The notes under the pieces were generated by a model. It did no database searches, was not told where the DNA came from, and saw nothing but the letters and a program-made list of their open reading frames with translations. A program made the translations under genes and the position numbers. From Dendrobium chrysotoxum (Eukaryota > Streptophyta > Magnoliopsida > Asparagales > Orchidaceae), in assembly GCA_019925795.1 (NCBI GenBank), contig CM034304.1, positions 17,376,228 through 17,440,227 of the forward strand: 64,000 bases of DNA, given 5' to 3'. Positions 1-12,093 of the stretch are shown one piece after another. How positions within the stretch are numbered: the stretch's first letter is position 1; the number at the start of each line of letters is the position of its first letter.

Positions 1-310
1 TTATTTATTATCTTTCAAAATAAAAATATTTTAATTGTCCCCATTTGATGTGAAACACGAACATCCTTACTTTTCGGTAAGTTGTACAACAATTTATCTT
101 TTATTCCAGCAAAGGAAATAAAAGGCAGAGTTTCGCACTGAAGCCGCGTAATTGATTTTCTTTCATCTGATATAATTTGATGGTTCACTTGATAAAATTT
201 ATTATAAGGATTGCTACTATTCTACCCTTCTGTATCATTTGTATCTTGTCCTGCTGTCTTTCTATTATGTTATTGCTGGGATCAAGTACTCTGTTTTTTT
301 TTTTCTCCAG

Positions 311-3300
311 GTTGTTGGCTTCATCATTACGTCAAAGGAGGAAATGTATTACCCCTATGGGTTAAAATGCTAGAATATCTTTGCATAGACATTTTCTTTA
401 TTCCAGTGACGCGACTAACCATTTATTAACTACAGATATAAACGATTTGATTCAAAAGGAGAGGCCTGGTTTCTTGGAACTTGCAAAGCAGTTAACTGTA
501 TGTGTGGATTATCCAAACAAACTTATAGCTTTCATTAATAAAGCTTATCAATCTATATTTTCCCTTAAACAGGAAAACCAATCTGGTCAATTCTTTACAG
601 TTTTTAATCTATATTGCAAGGCTTGACCCATTTATTTGATCTGTTATCCTCATGCATCGTATTGTTATCCTAAATAAATCCTGAATCGAGTTCGGCTCAA
701 AAAACTTGAAGCCTTTAGTTAAGTTTCTTATTTTTGAATGTTTTTTCGGTAGTCATCTTTGTCTGTTTCAATTAAGCTTTCCTCGCCATTGATTTTTCCT
801 TTATAAAGTCTTTTGCATTACTAAATGCACACTTATAAAGGGTAAAGATAATACAAAAACAAATTATGGTTGGAAGAATCAAATGAGGATATGGTATTAA
901 ACGTTATCCATTTTTCACCGTTAATGTTTTGTTTGTTGTAGCAAGGCTGGATATGTGTAATGCAAGTAAAAGACAGTTAAATTATTTACATGCACCCTTC
1001 TCTGGCTACTGTGCAGGTGGAAGCAGATGAAGCTTGTGTGAGTAATGAGACTACATTGGGAAAAATAAACTCATTTTTTGAGGATGCATGTCATTCCTCA
1101 TGTGAAGGAATTATGGTAAAGTCTTTGGATGTTGATGCTGGATATTTTGCATCAAAGCGTGCTGAGACATGGTTAAAGGTATTCATTATCAATTTTATGC
1201 ATTTGATAATGGGAGAATCCATGGAACATGCCAAACCTTGGTCCTGTTTATTCAACTTGGAGTTCTTAGTTTGGTTTTTATAAAAAAATACAGGTAAAGC
1301 GTGATTATGTGGAGGGATTGGGCGATAGTCTTGATTTAGTTCCAATTGGTGCTTGGCATGGGAATGGAAGAAAGGCGGGATGGTAGGGATTGGATCAATC
1401 TTACTTAATTGAGCTATTCACGTTGTTTTAAATTTATATGGCCTTGTGATTGACCAGGTACAGTCCTTTCCTTATGGCATGCTACAACCCAGATTCTGAA
1501 GAATTCCAGAGTGTGTGCCGGGTCATGTCTGGTTTCTCAGACTCTTTCTATGTCAATGTAAGTGCAATTCTTCTGGATAGTGGTTTAACTAAAACACCAA
1601 AAATGAGTATGGATATCTAATTGTCTAACCTTTTCATTGTTCTTTCTTCTCGCACTCAATCTCCAACTAACATTATCTTAAGCATCATGTTTGACCGGTC
1701 TAGTAGGGACTGGCCTCTGTTACGAAAGGCGGGACCTGTCCGCCTCCCTAGTTTCCGCCTCCACCCATATGCATATTCTCTCTCAAAGATGGGCATCTTA
1801 AGCTCCCTTACCCTTGGATTTCCTCCATCCCCCCTGAATCCTACGTAATTTCCCCTTCGGGTGGTCCCCCACAAGTATCCCATACCTGAAACCTTCTTCA
1901 AGTTCTCCCCTCCCTTTAAAATAAGCACCTCTTCAGTCATAATCAGCCTCCCTTCTTCCAAAATCAGCACCCATTTGCTCATACAGCACATGTTCATGTC
2001 TCTCTCCATACCTTCTACCTATCTCCTCCCTATGAATAAGCTCTTGAAGAGGTCTTCGTTCTTCTCCTTCTAAGATCTCAACATCGTGATCATCCCTACG
2101 ACTGCCAAAATTCCTCCAACTGGCACTCTTGCTTCTAATGCCGTCGTTGGGCTGTGAAGTTCCAACACCTTCACCATCTCTTCTAGGTTGGAGAACTTAT
2201 CTTCCATGGAGGAAATTTTGTCCTCCATTGTCGCTTTAATCTGGCTCATCTCTCCTTCTAGACGTTCTTCCAGAGCATCAACTTTCTTGGCCTCCATAGG
2301 TACCTGGATCTTGTTCGATAATAAAAACAGTAAATCTGCCCTTTCAACAACAAAAATCAGCGGTTTGGAGGAAAAAAACACAGCAAAAATCAATAAAGGT
2401 AACCCTCCAATTCAGTCCCGAATATCGCTCTGATACCAATTTGATAGGAAACACTTGTTGAAATCAAAATAAACTGGGCTGAATTTGAATTTCAGCAAGG
2501 TACAAAATCGGAAATAAGAAGAGCATAGTGGCAACACAAGTGGGAAATGATTATATTGATAATAGATGGAAGAAAACACGCAAGATACAATGGATCTTCA
2601 GTCGGAGATAAAGTTCCGGCTCTTCCAAATCTCTAGACGCCGCTAGAGCCCAAAACAGTGAAGAACAAACTCAATTCAGCAAACACTCGATACCCTAGCG
2701 CTAGGAAAACATTCTACTTAAAGCATACAATCATAAAGGAAATCTCTAAACAGCCCCTCCTTTGAATTTTTCCTCCTAAACCACCTTAATTCCTTCCTAA
2801 TTGAGGGCTACTGGACCCCACGGCTTGGGGCGGACATCGGGTACGTGGAACTCCTTGTTCTACCTTTGATATACGTGAACCAATCTCATATGGACTGGCT
2901 AGACCGATCAAGTGACCGGTCTAACACTATCTTAACTTTTTCACTTTCACCAAACTAACTAGGCTATTTATAATTTTTTTTACTACCCAAAACTCGAATG
3001 AATATATCTGACTTAATTATAATTTTATTAAATTAACCTTTGAATCTCAATGATATTTTTCTTATTGCATCATACTCTAAAAAAGTTCTCCATTTTAACC
3101 ACATTGCCTTGTCCCTAAAAGTTAAATTTTTATTTATTTTCCTAGTGTTAAATATAGTGCTATGGAAAGTTCTAGAAAAGAAAGGAGTTAATAATGCTTA
3201 TATTCAAGTCATTAGGGATATATATGCAGGTGCTGTTACATGTGTTCAAACACAAGATGGTTTGACCAAGTATTTTCCTATTTATGTTGGATTACATCAA

Positions 3301-5636
3301 GGATCAACCATAAGCCCATATCTTTTTGCTTTAGTCATGGATGTTCTCACTAGACATTTGCAAGAGGTTGTACCCTGGTGTATGCTTTTTGTTGATGATA
3401 TTCTTCTTTTTGATAAGACTCTGCTTTTTGTTGATGATATTCTTCTTTTTGATAAGACTAGAGAGGGAGTTGAAGGTAGACTTGAATTATGAAGGTCAAC
3501 CTTAGATTCTAAAGGTTTTCGTTTGAGTAGATCTAAAACTGAATATATGGAGTGTAATTTTAGTAGTAGTAGATCTAGTGAAAAATTTGTGACTTTAAGA
3601 GATTAAGTCATTAATAAGAGTGTACGTTTTAGATATCTTGGGTCTATTGTTCAGAGTGATGGTGAAATAGATGGGGATATTAGCAGAATTCAAGCTGGAT
3701 GGTTGAAGTTGAGGAATGCATTAGGCTTGTTGTGTGATAGAAAAGTCCTCAAATTTAAGGAAAAATTTTATAAAATGGTGGTGACATACAATGCTTTATG
3801 ATGCAGAATATTGGCCATTAAAAGAGAAGCATAATATTAAGCTAAGTGTTGGAGAGATGAGGATGCTCAAGTGGATGAGTGGCTTTACTCTTAGAGACAG
3901 GATACGAAATGAGCATATACGTGAAAAGTTTGGAGTAGCTCCAGTGGAAGATAAGATTAAAGAGTCACCTTAGATGGTTTGGTCACATAAAACGGCGGCA
4001 TTCCGATGACCCGGTTATGAAAGTAGATGTATTAGATTTGGATTGGTTAGAAAATATTAGAAATGACCTTTCTTTTTTAAATTTAAATGAGAGCTTGACT
4101 CTTAACAGGACACAATGGAGAAAATAGATTCATGTAGTCGACCCCACATAGCGGGATAAAGGCTTGATGTTGTTGTTGTTATATATATAGTAGATCGAGG
4201 ATATGTGAACTTATCACACATTGATATCATTTTATCATATGATTATATTAGCTAATAATTATTAACATTAAATTCATTCGAGTTTTATATCATTTTGAAT
4301 ACATTGATTTGGGTGGTGCGGGTGTATAAATGTCCCTTTTGTTTAATGCACGCTAACTAAGTTCTCACAATTCTCAATCATAGAACTCTTCAAAATGATA
4401 AAAAATCATATGAAGTTCATTTTTCCCTCTATATTTTTTTTAGTAATTGCCTTAATGGCAAAAATTACTTCATTGTGGTTCATCTTTAATTTCTCTACGT
4501 TTTTATTTCAACATTCTCTCTTGTTACTCCCTTGCATGACTAATAAGTTTATCTTAAACATTTATTTTGTTCTTAAAAACTGTTATCAAAATACGCATCA
4601 TCTTAGTCTTCTATATGAAAAAATCTGTCAAAACACAATATTACCCATAACTCTCTAAATTTCAATAGCCATCTCATCTATTTCTAAAATTTTACCGTTA
4701 TACAATCTCCACTTCTCATTCTTAAATTTATTCATATTATATACGTTATCATGTTCTTCTAAAGTAATGTTTTCATCATATTGCCATATTTATGTGTCTG
4801 AGCTAAGAAATTTTTTGCAGATGAAGGAATTCTTTTCAGGCGAGCGGCTACTGTCCAGAAAACCCTCCTACTACCAAACTGATGAGTCACCGGATCTGTG
4901 GTTCTCGCCAGAACTAGTTTGGGAAATTCGTGGGGCAGGTACTTCTAATTTCTTCTCTTCTGATATCTCAAATATGGAAAAAAAATTAGGGAAATTTACA
5001 TACATATCACTGAATTATTTATATATTTACAATTATCTTTATTTAGTATCATAATTTCTAACTAATATCTCAATAATTTTAATTATTTGAAATAAAATGC
5101 GTTTTTCATGCATATATATAAACACATAAAATACAAGTTTCAAATATACTACTTAAAATTTAATTAGGGTAATTTTAACATCATTAAAATTTTTTTAGAT
5201 GAATATAATATAAAAATTGATCAATTAGGCTTCTTCGTTGGGGACAGTTTTTGGCTACTTTTTTTTTTTTTTTGAAGGCTGCTGTAGAGGAAGAAAATTG
5301 TCCCGAGCAAAACCTTAATCATGTATTAGTATTGATTTTAAAGTTAATCCTAATTAAATCTCAGTTAGAATATTTTGATCTAGTTTGTCTACCTAGAATA
5401 TTACTGAACATGAATCTAACAACACCTGCTTCTGTATAATGGAAGATTTGACCATCTCACCCGTTCATCATGCTGCCGTTGGATTAGTTCACCAATCTCG
5501 AGGCATCTCAGTGAGGCTTCCCAGGTTTATTCGTTCACTATCTGATAGGAAGCCAGAGGATTGCAGTACTGCATCGGATATTGCCTTCATGTTTCAATCT
5601 CAGACAAGAAAAATGGCGATTAGTAATGAAGATTAG
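311..5636 (+). CDS. LIG6: DNA ligase 6-like gene, C-terminal seven exons (5' part outside window)
   Basis: ATP-dependent DNA ligase that seals nicks in nuclear DNA. I read exons at 311-345, 436-497, 1017-1178, 1294-1382, 1458-1557, 4821-4938 and 5446-5636. All junctions are GT-AG and the phases join cleanly, for example TG|G TAC across 1382/1458 gives W-Y. Visible motifs: EGIMVK (ligase motif IV) and WLKVKRDY (motif V) in exons 3-4, then the OB-fold with GAWHGNGRKAGWYSPFLMACY, and GISVRLPRF (motif VI region) in the last exon. The stop is TAG at 5634-5636. From memory of the family, the wording of motifs IV-V and the C-terminal tail fits plant-specific LIG6 better than LIG1, whose equivalent reads EGLIIKTL. 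The nucleotidyl-transferase lysine exon and any N-terminal nuclease-like domain lie upstream of the window. I see no disabling mutation in these exons. LIG1 paralogue is the alternative. Confidence 0.8.
1656..2926 (-). mobile_element. Ty3/gypsy retrotransposon remnant (one LTR, PBS, partial gag) inside the ligase intron
   Basis: Reading the minus strand, an LTR of about 485 bp (2442-2926, TG...CA ends, starting TGTTAGACCGG) is followed by a primer-binding site matching TGGTATCAGAGCG (complement at 2426-2438), the initiator Met tRNA type. Next come a coiled-coil N-terminal gag segment (2070-2393, with EERLEGEMSQIKATMEDK) and, in another frame (1656-2009), a gag core motif MPIFEREYAYGW. That resembles the gypsy gag consensus in which a conserved aspartate precedes AYGW; here it reads EYAYGW. 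Everything after that, including pol and the second LTR, is missing, so this is a truncated dead copy. It lies antisense to the ligase gene. Confidence 0.7.
2442..2926 (-). repeat. LTR of the gypsy remnant
   Basis: On the minus strand the segment begins TGTTAGACCGG and ends TTTCCTATCA, directly beside the tRNA-Met-type primer-binding site, so it is the 5' LTR of the remnant. No partner LTR is visible on the other side. Confidence 0.6.
3155..4181 (+). mobile_element. 5'-truncated RTE-clade LINE fragment in the ligase intron
   Basis: This segment matches the last third of the two full RTE LINEs in this window (42295-45410 and 53889-57045): RT motifs GLHQGS and the catalytic box, the C-terminal GHIKRR region, the ADPT-like end (broken here), and a short (TTG)n tail at about 4170-4180. 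It is clearly older than the other two, with several frameshifts and stops; only patches such as 3040-3492 and 3791-3973 read through. The catalytic FADD is FVDD here, and that stretch is tandemly duplicated (see next entry). Where the full copies carry a TAA stop after the GVQT-like stretch, this fragment has a CAA glutamine codon. Confidence 0.85.
3385..3459 (+). repeat. 39 bp tandem duplication of the RT catalytic box
   Basis: Two consecutive copies (3385-3423 and 3424-3459) of a 39 bp unit encode LFVDDILLFDKT twice in frame. The full LINEs in this window have a single copy. Confidence 0.9.
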
Positions 5637-7470
5637 CTAAGATGTTTGTATAAAGTTTTTTTTTTTTTTTTTTCACAAAGGGTTGTTTGTATTATTAAAT
5701 TATGTTATGCATATCATGTTTACTTTTTAAATCAGCTTTTTAATATAAATTTTCTTTTTCAAAAAATATTAATACTAAAAAGTTGTTTTATAAAGCAGAG
5801 CGAAAGCTATCCCAAACGAAGTTATAATATACTGATTTACGAAATTTTGAATGCAGATATATATAGCTCAGGAGAGAATTTATAGTCGAGTTTGATTCAG
5901 AATAACTTTCAAATAAGGAAAAAATTATGTAGAGATGTTCTGATCAGATATATATTTATCATTTTTTGAATCTATTTTAAGATTAATATAATTTATAAGT
6001 TATTAATATTTAATTCATTTCAAATAAAGTTTAATGTAGAATTTGTTCATATCAGCCAACCAAATCTGGCTCAGATTGAAATTATATTGAGCAAAGCCTA
6101 AATTAGATTTGAGTGAATTTGTGATTAGATATAAATATTTGTGTAAATGTATAAATTATTAATATATAAATTTTTGTGATTTATGTGTGGATTATTAGAG
6201 AGTTGATGTTAATAAATATTATGTGGTGTGAAAATGTTTATAGATAATTTAAGTGAAAATTATTTGATCCCATTTTTATAGATGAATCAATTAAATTTAA
6301 AAAATGTCATCCATTTTAAGTTAGAAAAAAAAAGGTGTTGATCAATCTCATTAAATATTTAGGTAGGATACTCTGATCAAATTTTGGTCATGCTGAATTT
6401 TAAGTTTATTAGATTTATTTTTAAATAGGAGAATATATGTGAGAAATTAGTTAAATTTTAAATTGAAAGTTGCCTTAAAAAAGGAGATTTACATAACATT
6501 TAAAAGTTATCGATTTACATATCTAACATTTAAAACTCTTAAAATACATATAAAACACCCATTACTTTTATATTGACTCATTTCTACTACTAAAAATTCT
6601 GATCCTTCTTTGTGAGGTGTGTGTGTGAGCTCTTGATCTATGTGTTGATCTTCTTCTGTTGCTTGTCGTTCTTTTGATGCATGAGAACTTTCATCCGGCC
6701 CGGCCTTATTTCTCATGCCCTGTATTTTATTATGCTCCTGCTTCATCATTGCCTAGAGCGCAAGCTCCTGCTCATGAAACTTGCAAGTTTCGCTGGTATT
6801 ACTCATGTCCTATTTTTTCTGTTGCTTGTGATTCTTCTTCCGATGAGAACTTCATGCCCTTATACCGGTGAGAACTTCTCCTGCCCTAAATCTTTCTGTT
6901 GTTTGGTTGAAGGAGGCGAGTAAGTTTGTGGAAAGCACGACCGGTTCCTTCAATTAGCAGGATTAAGAAATTGTTTGATTTAGAATCATATGGGTAATAT
7001 TTCTTTTGTTCTAAAAGTAATCAGATGAATGCTGTCAGAACTGATATCATTGAGGTTCAAAGAAACTGGCATTTGCTAAATGATGCTTCAGTTGCATATG
7101 CATTAAGAGAGTATATTATGAGCCTGATTAAGTGCCTGAGGGTTATATTTTTAAGGGCTATATTAAGAGAGTATATTTTTCTGTTTTGAATTATTTTTTG
7201 TTGATGCACAGTAGTAACCTTTCATTCCTTCCCCAATGAAGACTTCATCAAGCTGCAACTGTGCCTTCGATGAGTGTCATGAGCCTGATTTTTTTTTCTT
7301 ACATACATTTATAATTCTTGAATGGATCAATATCAGCATAGTCTGTGGTATAACATTTCAGAATTGGGTTACCAGAAATTTCTATGTTTTTTCTCTTTTG
7401 CTTAGTGTTGATTTACAACTTTTTGATTTGCTTTTTACCCCTGTTGACCTTCGAATATACACAATCAATC
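5637..7470. other. AT-rich intergenic DNA downstream of the ligase gene
   Basis: No convincing gene. It holds poly-T runs (about 5657-5675), a half MITE (separate entry) and a diverged local duplication in which a segment around 6652-6725 (ttctgttgcttgt ... gatgagaactt) recurs around 6816-6870. The ligase 3' untranslated region must begin here, but I cannot place the polyadenylation site. Confidence 0.5.
5751..5824. mobile_element. Degenerate half copy of the Tourist-like MITE
   Basis: The stretch ending ctatcccaaacgaag (5807-5821) aligns with the 3' half of the intact MITE at 7474-7593, including the poly-purine core and the AAAGCAG arm. The 5' terminal repeat is not recognisable, so this is an eroded or truncated relative. 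Confidence 0.5.
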
Positions 7471-7473
7471 TAA

Positions 7474-7593
7474 GGCTTCGTTTGGGACGGCTTTTTTGAT
7501 GCCTCTTAAAACAACTTTTTAGTACAAAAATAAAAAAATTTGTACTAGAAAGCTGCTTTAAGAAGCAGCAATGAAGCCGTCCCAAACGAAGCC
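7474..7593. mobile_element. Tourist-like (PIF/Harbinger) MITE, 120 bp
   Basis: A 120 bp foldback whose first 20 bases (GGCTTCGTTTGGGACGGCTT) are perfectly complementary to its last 20. The complementarity continues with few mismatches nearly to the centre, so the transcript would form one long hairpin. It is flanked by TAA on both sides (7471-7473 and 7594-7596), the 3 bp target duplication typical of PIF/Harbinger elements. It has no coding capacity. Confidence 0.88.
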
Positions 7594-7596
7594 TAA

Positions 7597-8628
7597 ATTA
7601 GTTTGAATGATATGACATCAAATCAATCAACGACAATCGAGCAGTTACGAGTACGATAGTGGGTGGGTACAATGAAGCGCAAAATTACTCAAATGATATT
7701 CATTCTTAAAATAGATTTTACTGTCGCATCTGAAATATCTAAAATATCTAAAAAAAAAAGACAACTTCATTGCAAGAGTGGTTGCACAAAAGCAAAACAG
7801 AATTTCCCCCTATACGAGGTAAAGACACATAAATTGATAAGACACAAAAAGAAAATAGAATAGACAGGACGGCAATATAAATTTTGAAACGAAATCAAAA
7901 TTAAAAAAAAATCATCATCATCAAAATGTATGTTAAGATAATAATAATAATAATAATAATAATAATAGAACTTCAAAAAAAATGAAAATGAAATGAATAA
8001 GTTTATTTAAATATATTTTATCTTAATATGAGTTTGCCATTTTAAAAATTCTTAGATTAATCCTTCTTACATGAAAATCTGTATTTCATAAATAAAAATT
8101 ATTATTGTAAATTATCAGTCCAAGTATATTCTCATATTGTTTTATAAAGAAGCTGACAATTCCACCATACTTAACTTTATTTTCAACAATCTGTTTATTC
8201 CAATATATTTATCCCTTTCCAACATTTCATACTCTAATGCATGATAACATCTCATGTTTTCCTGCCACCTCCACTTTTTCATATCATTATGTGTCTTCAA
8301 TCAAGACAACAGAACTTCGCACGTGTTTCCAGCTCCTCCTTTGTGGATACCGGACATAAAAGTTACGTCTGAATTGACTACAATGAAAATATAATGCGTA
8401 GGTTAAGTATTATTATATATTACTAAATATTATTGTATATTTAGCTATGTATTATTATGTATTAATTAGTACATAGTAATACATATTAATATATAATAAT
8501 ACATAGTAATATACAGCAAATATATTGGTGTTTATTAGCTGTATATTAGTTAATAAATAGTAGTACACAGTCAAGTACATAATAATATATAATAACAACT
8601 AGTCCACCCGTTATATTTTTATTAGAGT
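7597..8628. other. AT-rich spacer between the MITE and the MULE
   Basis: No gene seen. It contains an (AAT)n microsatellite (7937-7968) and a strongly AT-rich stretch (8400-8600) full of short direct and inverted copies of TACATAGTAATA-like words that could fold back. No transposon termini could be defined there. Confidence 0.45.
7937..7968. repeat. (AAT)n microsatellite
   Basis: About ten uninterrupted ATA/AAT trinucleotides. Confidence 0.95.
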
Positions 8629-8637
8629 CTAAAAATA

Positions 8638-8772
8638 GGCAAATTATTAGGTCCGGTCACCGGGCCTATCTCCGCGTCCGGACGCCAATAGGAACACGCC
8701 ATCTGGCATCGATTTTTTTAATCTAAAACTTTTGCTTTATGTCTTTTCAGCCCAATCGGCCCGACCCAACCC
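8638..8772 (+). repeat. Left terminal inverted repeat of the MULE
   Basis: 135 bp, starting GGCAAATTATTAGGTCCGG. It matches the reverse complement of 16316-16450 with four substitutions; similarity stops abruptly at 8772. Confidence 0.95.
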
Positions 8773-9204
8773 AGTATTATTTTCATTTTAAACATAGGGT
8801 TGGCGCTATTTTAGAAACCTGCGGTTTTAAAGAAAAAACGAGGTAGGAAATTGCAGAAAAGAGATGGACTGCTCACCGAAGAGAGAGGGGGAAGGGGTGC
8901 ATGAAACCGGAGGTATGAATGAATCGGAAGTTAACATAGCTGGATCAGCCTCAGGTTTCAACATATCGGTAAGTTTCAATCTCAGTGCAAGTTGTATTAA
9001 ATACGAGGTAGAAGTTTGTAAACAAAGCTTTGTAGAAAAAAGGTTATATGGTTTCCGCAAAAGCTTAGAAGTAAACGAAGCTGTGCAGTCAGTCTAGGAT
9101 TTAGGCGAAAAAGTAAATAAAGTCGTAGATCTTGTTGTTGAACTTTTATTAGTTATTTTAGGAAGAAGAAAAATATTATTTTTAGATTTGCGAAAGGTGT
9201 AGAA

Positions 9205-9312
9205 GATGCGCTATAGTTGCGCTTTAGTTGCGTTATAGTTGCGCTATAGTTGCGCTTTAGTTGTGCTTTAGTTGCGCTATAGTTGCGCTTTAGTTGCGCT
9301 TTAGTTGCGCTT
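9205..9312 (+). repeat. GCGCTTTAGTT minisatellite array 1
   Basis: About nine units of an 11 bp motif (variants GCGCTATAGTT and GTGCTTTAGTT) inside the first intron of the transposase gene. Confidence 0.9.
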
Positions 9313-10296
9313 TCTGATCTGATGTTTTCTTATCATCTCAGGCTGTTTATAAAGACGAGAGAGAAGCATATGAATGTTACTGTACTTATGCCATGATAAT
9401 GGCTTTAGCGTGAGGAAGGATCATCACAGTTTCTGGCCAAATTCTAGGAAGATAAAATCCAAGGACTTTGTCTGCTCAAAAGTAGGTTTCAAGTGAAGTA
9501 TTGATCTGAATTCAGTAAAGAGATTTAGTAAACCAGATGTTAGAACTGGTTGTCCATCTATAGTGAGGTTTGCAGTTGATGAAGATGGTTACTGGCATGT
9601 CAAAAGATTTATTGAATCCCACAACCATGAATTGGCTACCCCAGCCGACCGACACCTTTTAAGATCATGTAGGAATGTTATTGAGGAAAAAGCTTCAGTC
9701 CTAAAATCAATGACAGATGCAGGAATTAGAACCGTTGTTGCATATTCTTACCTTGCAGAGGAAGTTGGAGGATTTGAGAATATTGGATTCTCTAAGAGGG
9801 ATGCCTACAATTTGATTCAAAAGGAGAAAAGAGCAAGGATTGAAAATGGTGACACTAATTCTTTGATTCAATTATTTAAAGATCGTCAAGTTGAGGACAA
9901 TATGTTCGCATGAGATGTTCAAATTGATGAGCATGATAGATTGTTAAATTTTTTCTGGGTTGATGGAAGAGGCAGGATAGATTATGAATGTTTTGGAGAT
10001 GTGGTCATTTTTGATACTAGCTATAGGCTCAACAAGTATAATTTTGTATGTGCACTATTTGTTGGTGTTAACAATCATTGGCAGAATATTTTGTTAGGTG
10101 TTGCTTTTTTGTCAGAAGAAATAATTGAAAGTTTTACATGGTTGTTTAAAACATTTGTACGAATAATGAGTAATAAACATCCAACAACAATATTCACTGA
10201 TCAGGACCAAGCTATAGCTAGGGCCATAGAAGATGCATTACCTCATACTCGTCATAGATTATGCCAATGGCACATCTTCAAAAAGGTTCCATCAAA

Positions 10297-11008
10297 AGTA
10301 CCTATCTTCAATAGCAATAATAAAGCCAAAGGTCTCTTCTTTAAGTGTATGAGGAAGTGTGATTCCAAGGAAGTGTTTGATGAGGCATGGGCTGAAATGA
10401 TCAAGGAAGGGAACCTTCAGGACCATGAATTGTTGCAGGATCTTTATAAGATAATGAGAAAGTGGTCAACAGCTTTTAATAAGGATTATTTTAGCATGGG
10501 CATTTTATCCACGCAGCGTAGTGAGTGTACTAATAATGTGTGTCATGGCATTTCGAAGCCAAGAAGTTCATTAACTGATTGTTTTCTTGGGTTAGAAAAG
10601 GTACTGATGAATTGGCGGTGAAATGAGCAGGATGAGGAGTACAAATGTAATCAGTACCTATCTTCAATAGCAATAATAAAGCCAAAGGTCTCTTCTTTAA
10701 GTGTATGAGGAAGTGTGATTTCGAGGAAGTGTTTGATGAGGCATGGGCTGAAATGATCAAGGAAGGGAACCTTCAGGACCATGAATGGTTGCAGGATCTT
10801 TATAAGATAAGGAGAAAGTGGTCAACAGCTTTTAATAAAGATTATTTTAGCATGGGCATTTTATCCACGCAGCGTAGTGAGTGTACTAATAATGTGTGTC
10901 ATGGCATTTCGAAGCCAACAAGTTCATTAACTGATTGTTTTCTTGGGTTAGAAAAGGTATTGATGAATTGGCGGTGAAATGAGCAGGATGAGGAGTACAA
11001 ATGCAGTC
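10297..11008 (+). repeat. 356 bp tandem duplication within the transposase
   Basis: Copy 1 is 10297-10652 and copy 2 is 10653-11008. They differ at about ten positions. The length is not a multiple of three, so the duplication breaks the frame. Both copies contain the same in-frame TGA (10619 and 10975). Confidence 0.93.
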
Positions 11009-12093
11009 AGTCTGAAATTGTTCCTATGATAAGGACCAGCTCAATATTAAAGCAAGCTTCAAGGTTTTACTCAAGAAAACTATATTCATTTTCTTAGGAA
11101 GAATTTATACAGGGTGTGGGAGGAATGACCATAGACTTCGTCTCGACTGATTCTTCAAAGTTTCTAGTCAACTACATAGAGACTAAGGACCAACAACATC
11201 CTTGGGTGGTTGACTATGATGCAACAGAAGGTAACATTCAATGCACCTGTAGGAAGTATGATACCATGGGATTGTTGTGTTCTCACAGTTTGAGGGTTTT
11301 CCGACAGTTGGATTTTGCTAAAATCCCCGAGAAGTACCTACTACTGCGATGGTCAGTAAGGGCTCGAAAAGATATTTATTCAGGTAACTTGGCCAATGCT
11401 AAAAGAAATAATAACTTTGAAGGTGGTAGGGGATTCATATTCAGGAATCAAGTTAGCAGATTTGCATATCAAATGAGCACAGAAGCTCAAGGTAATGAGG
11501 AGGCAGAGGAGTTTATTCTTGCCTCAATAAAAGACATGGATGAAAACTTATACTCAATTCTTGGTGGTAAGATAATAAATCAGAAGTATGCTACAAGATC
11601 CCAAGGTGGCACTGCAAATTTGAAAGATCCACTAAAACGTAGACCTAAAGGCATATCTAATGCAAGACTGAAAAGCCATTGGGAAAAGAAGAAGTGGCCT
11701 AAAAGTAAGTTTTAATAAACTGTCAATTATATTATTTCCTTACCTAAGACTAAAGCTGTAGTTTTTTGCAGAGAAGAAACCTATGGTGGAGGAAAAAACA
11801 AAGGAAGATCCTTGATCAACACAGATGAACTTCTCAAGCATGCCTGAATGTTTCAGTGAGGAATATATAACCGGCCAACCAACAAGCCAGCCAGGAGCTG
11901 AGTACACCAGATTGATGATGATTTTATTACATCTGAGTTGGAATTTAATTAATTTTCAGTGTAATAAGTATTAAATTTTCAGTGTAATGTAATAATATTA
12001 ATTGCAATTTAATTTTAATAATGTACTGTTATTTTAATATTTTGTGGGAATTATGAATAATAATTTAATTTTAATATGTACTCCAAAATTTTC

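Larger units (their letters stand above)
8864..11815 (+). pseudogene. MULE transposase (FAR1 domain, MULE DDE domain, SWIM zinc finger), broken
   Basis: Would cut and move the MULE by binding its TIRs in the nucleus. Exon 1 is probably 8864-8968 (ATG, 35 codons, then GTAAGT); exon 2 begins 9342 after CTCAG. Domains in order: FAR1 DNA-binding domain (EAYECYCTYA, FVCS, TGCPS, HNHEL; 9342-9650), MULE transposase core (DTSYRLNKYN with the first Asp, IFTDQDQAI with the second, CQWHIFKK; 9941-10290), and SWIM finger CTC...LCSH (11240-11290). A last short exon ends at TGA 11813-11815. Damage: frameshift near 9400; stops at 9494, 9911, 10619 and 11095; and a 356 bp tandem duplication (10297-11008) that shifts the frame. 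Each stop can be read as a C-to-T or G-to-A change. FHY3/FAR1 transcription factors share these domains, but the surrounding TIRs make this the element's own transposase. Confidence 0.9.

Noticed and set aside
381..626. 81-residue frame as a separate gene
   Set aside because: Only 436-497 is coding, as a ligase exon in the same frame; the rest is intron.
311..5636. Assignment as DNA ligase 1
   Set aside because: Motif wording around EGIMVKSLDVDAGY and the C-terminal tail fits LIG6 as I remember it better; LIG1 has EGLIIKTLDSDATY at this place. Not excluded.
8400..8600. AT-rich foldback as a MITE
   Set aside because: No terminal repeats with a target duplication could be defined; low-complexity sequence explains the self-complementarity.
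8864..11815. Domesticated FAR1/FHY3 transcription factor gene
   Set aside because: It sits within matched TIRs and a target duplication and has several stops, so it is the MULE's transposase.
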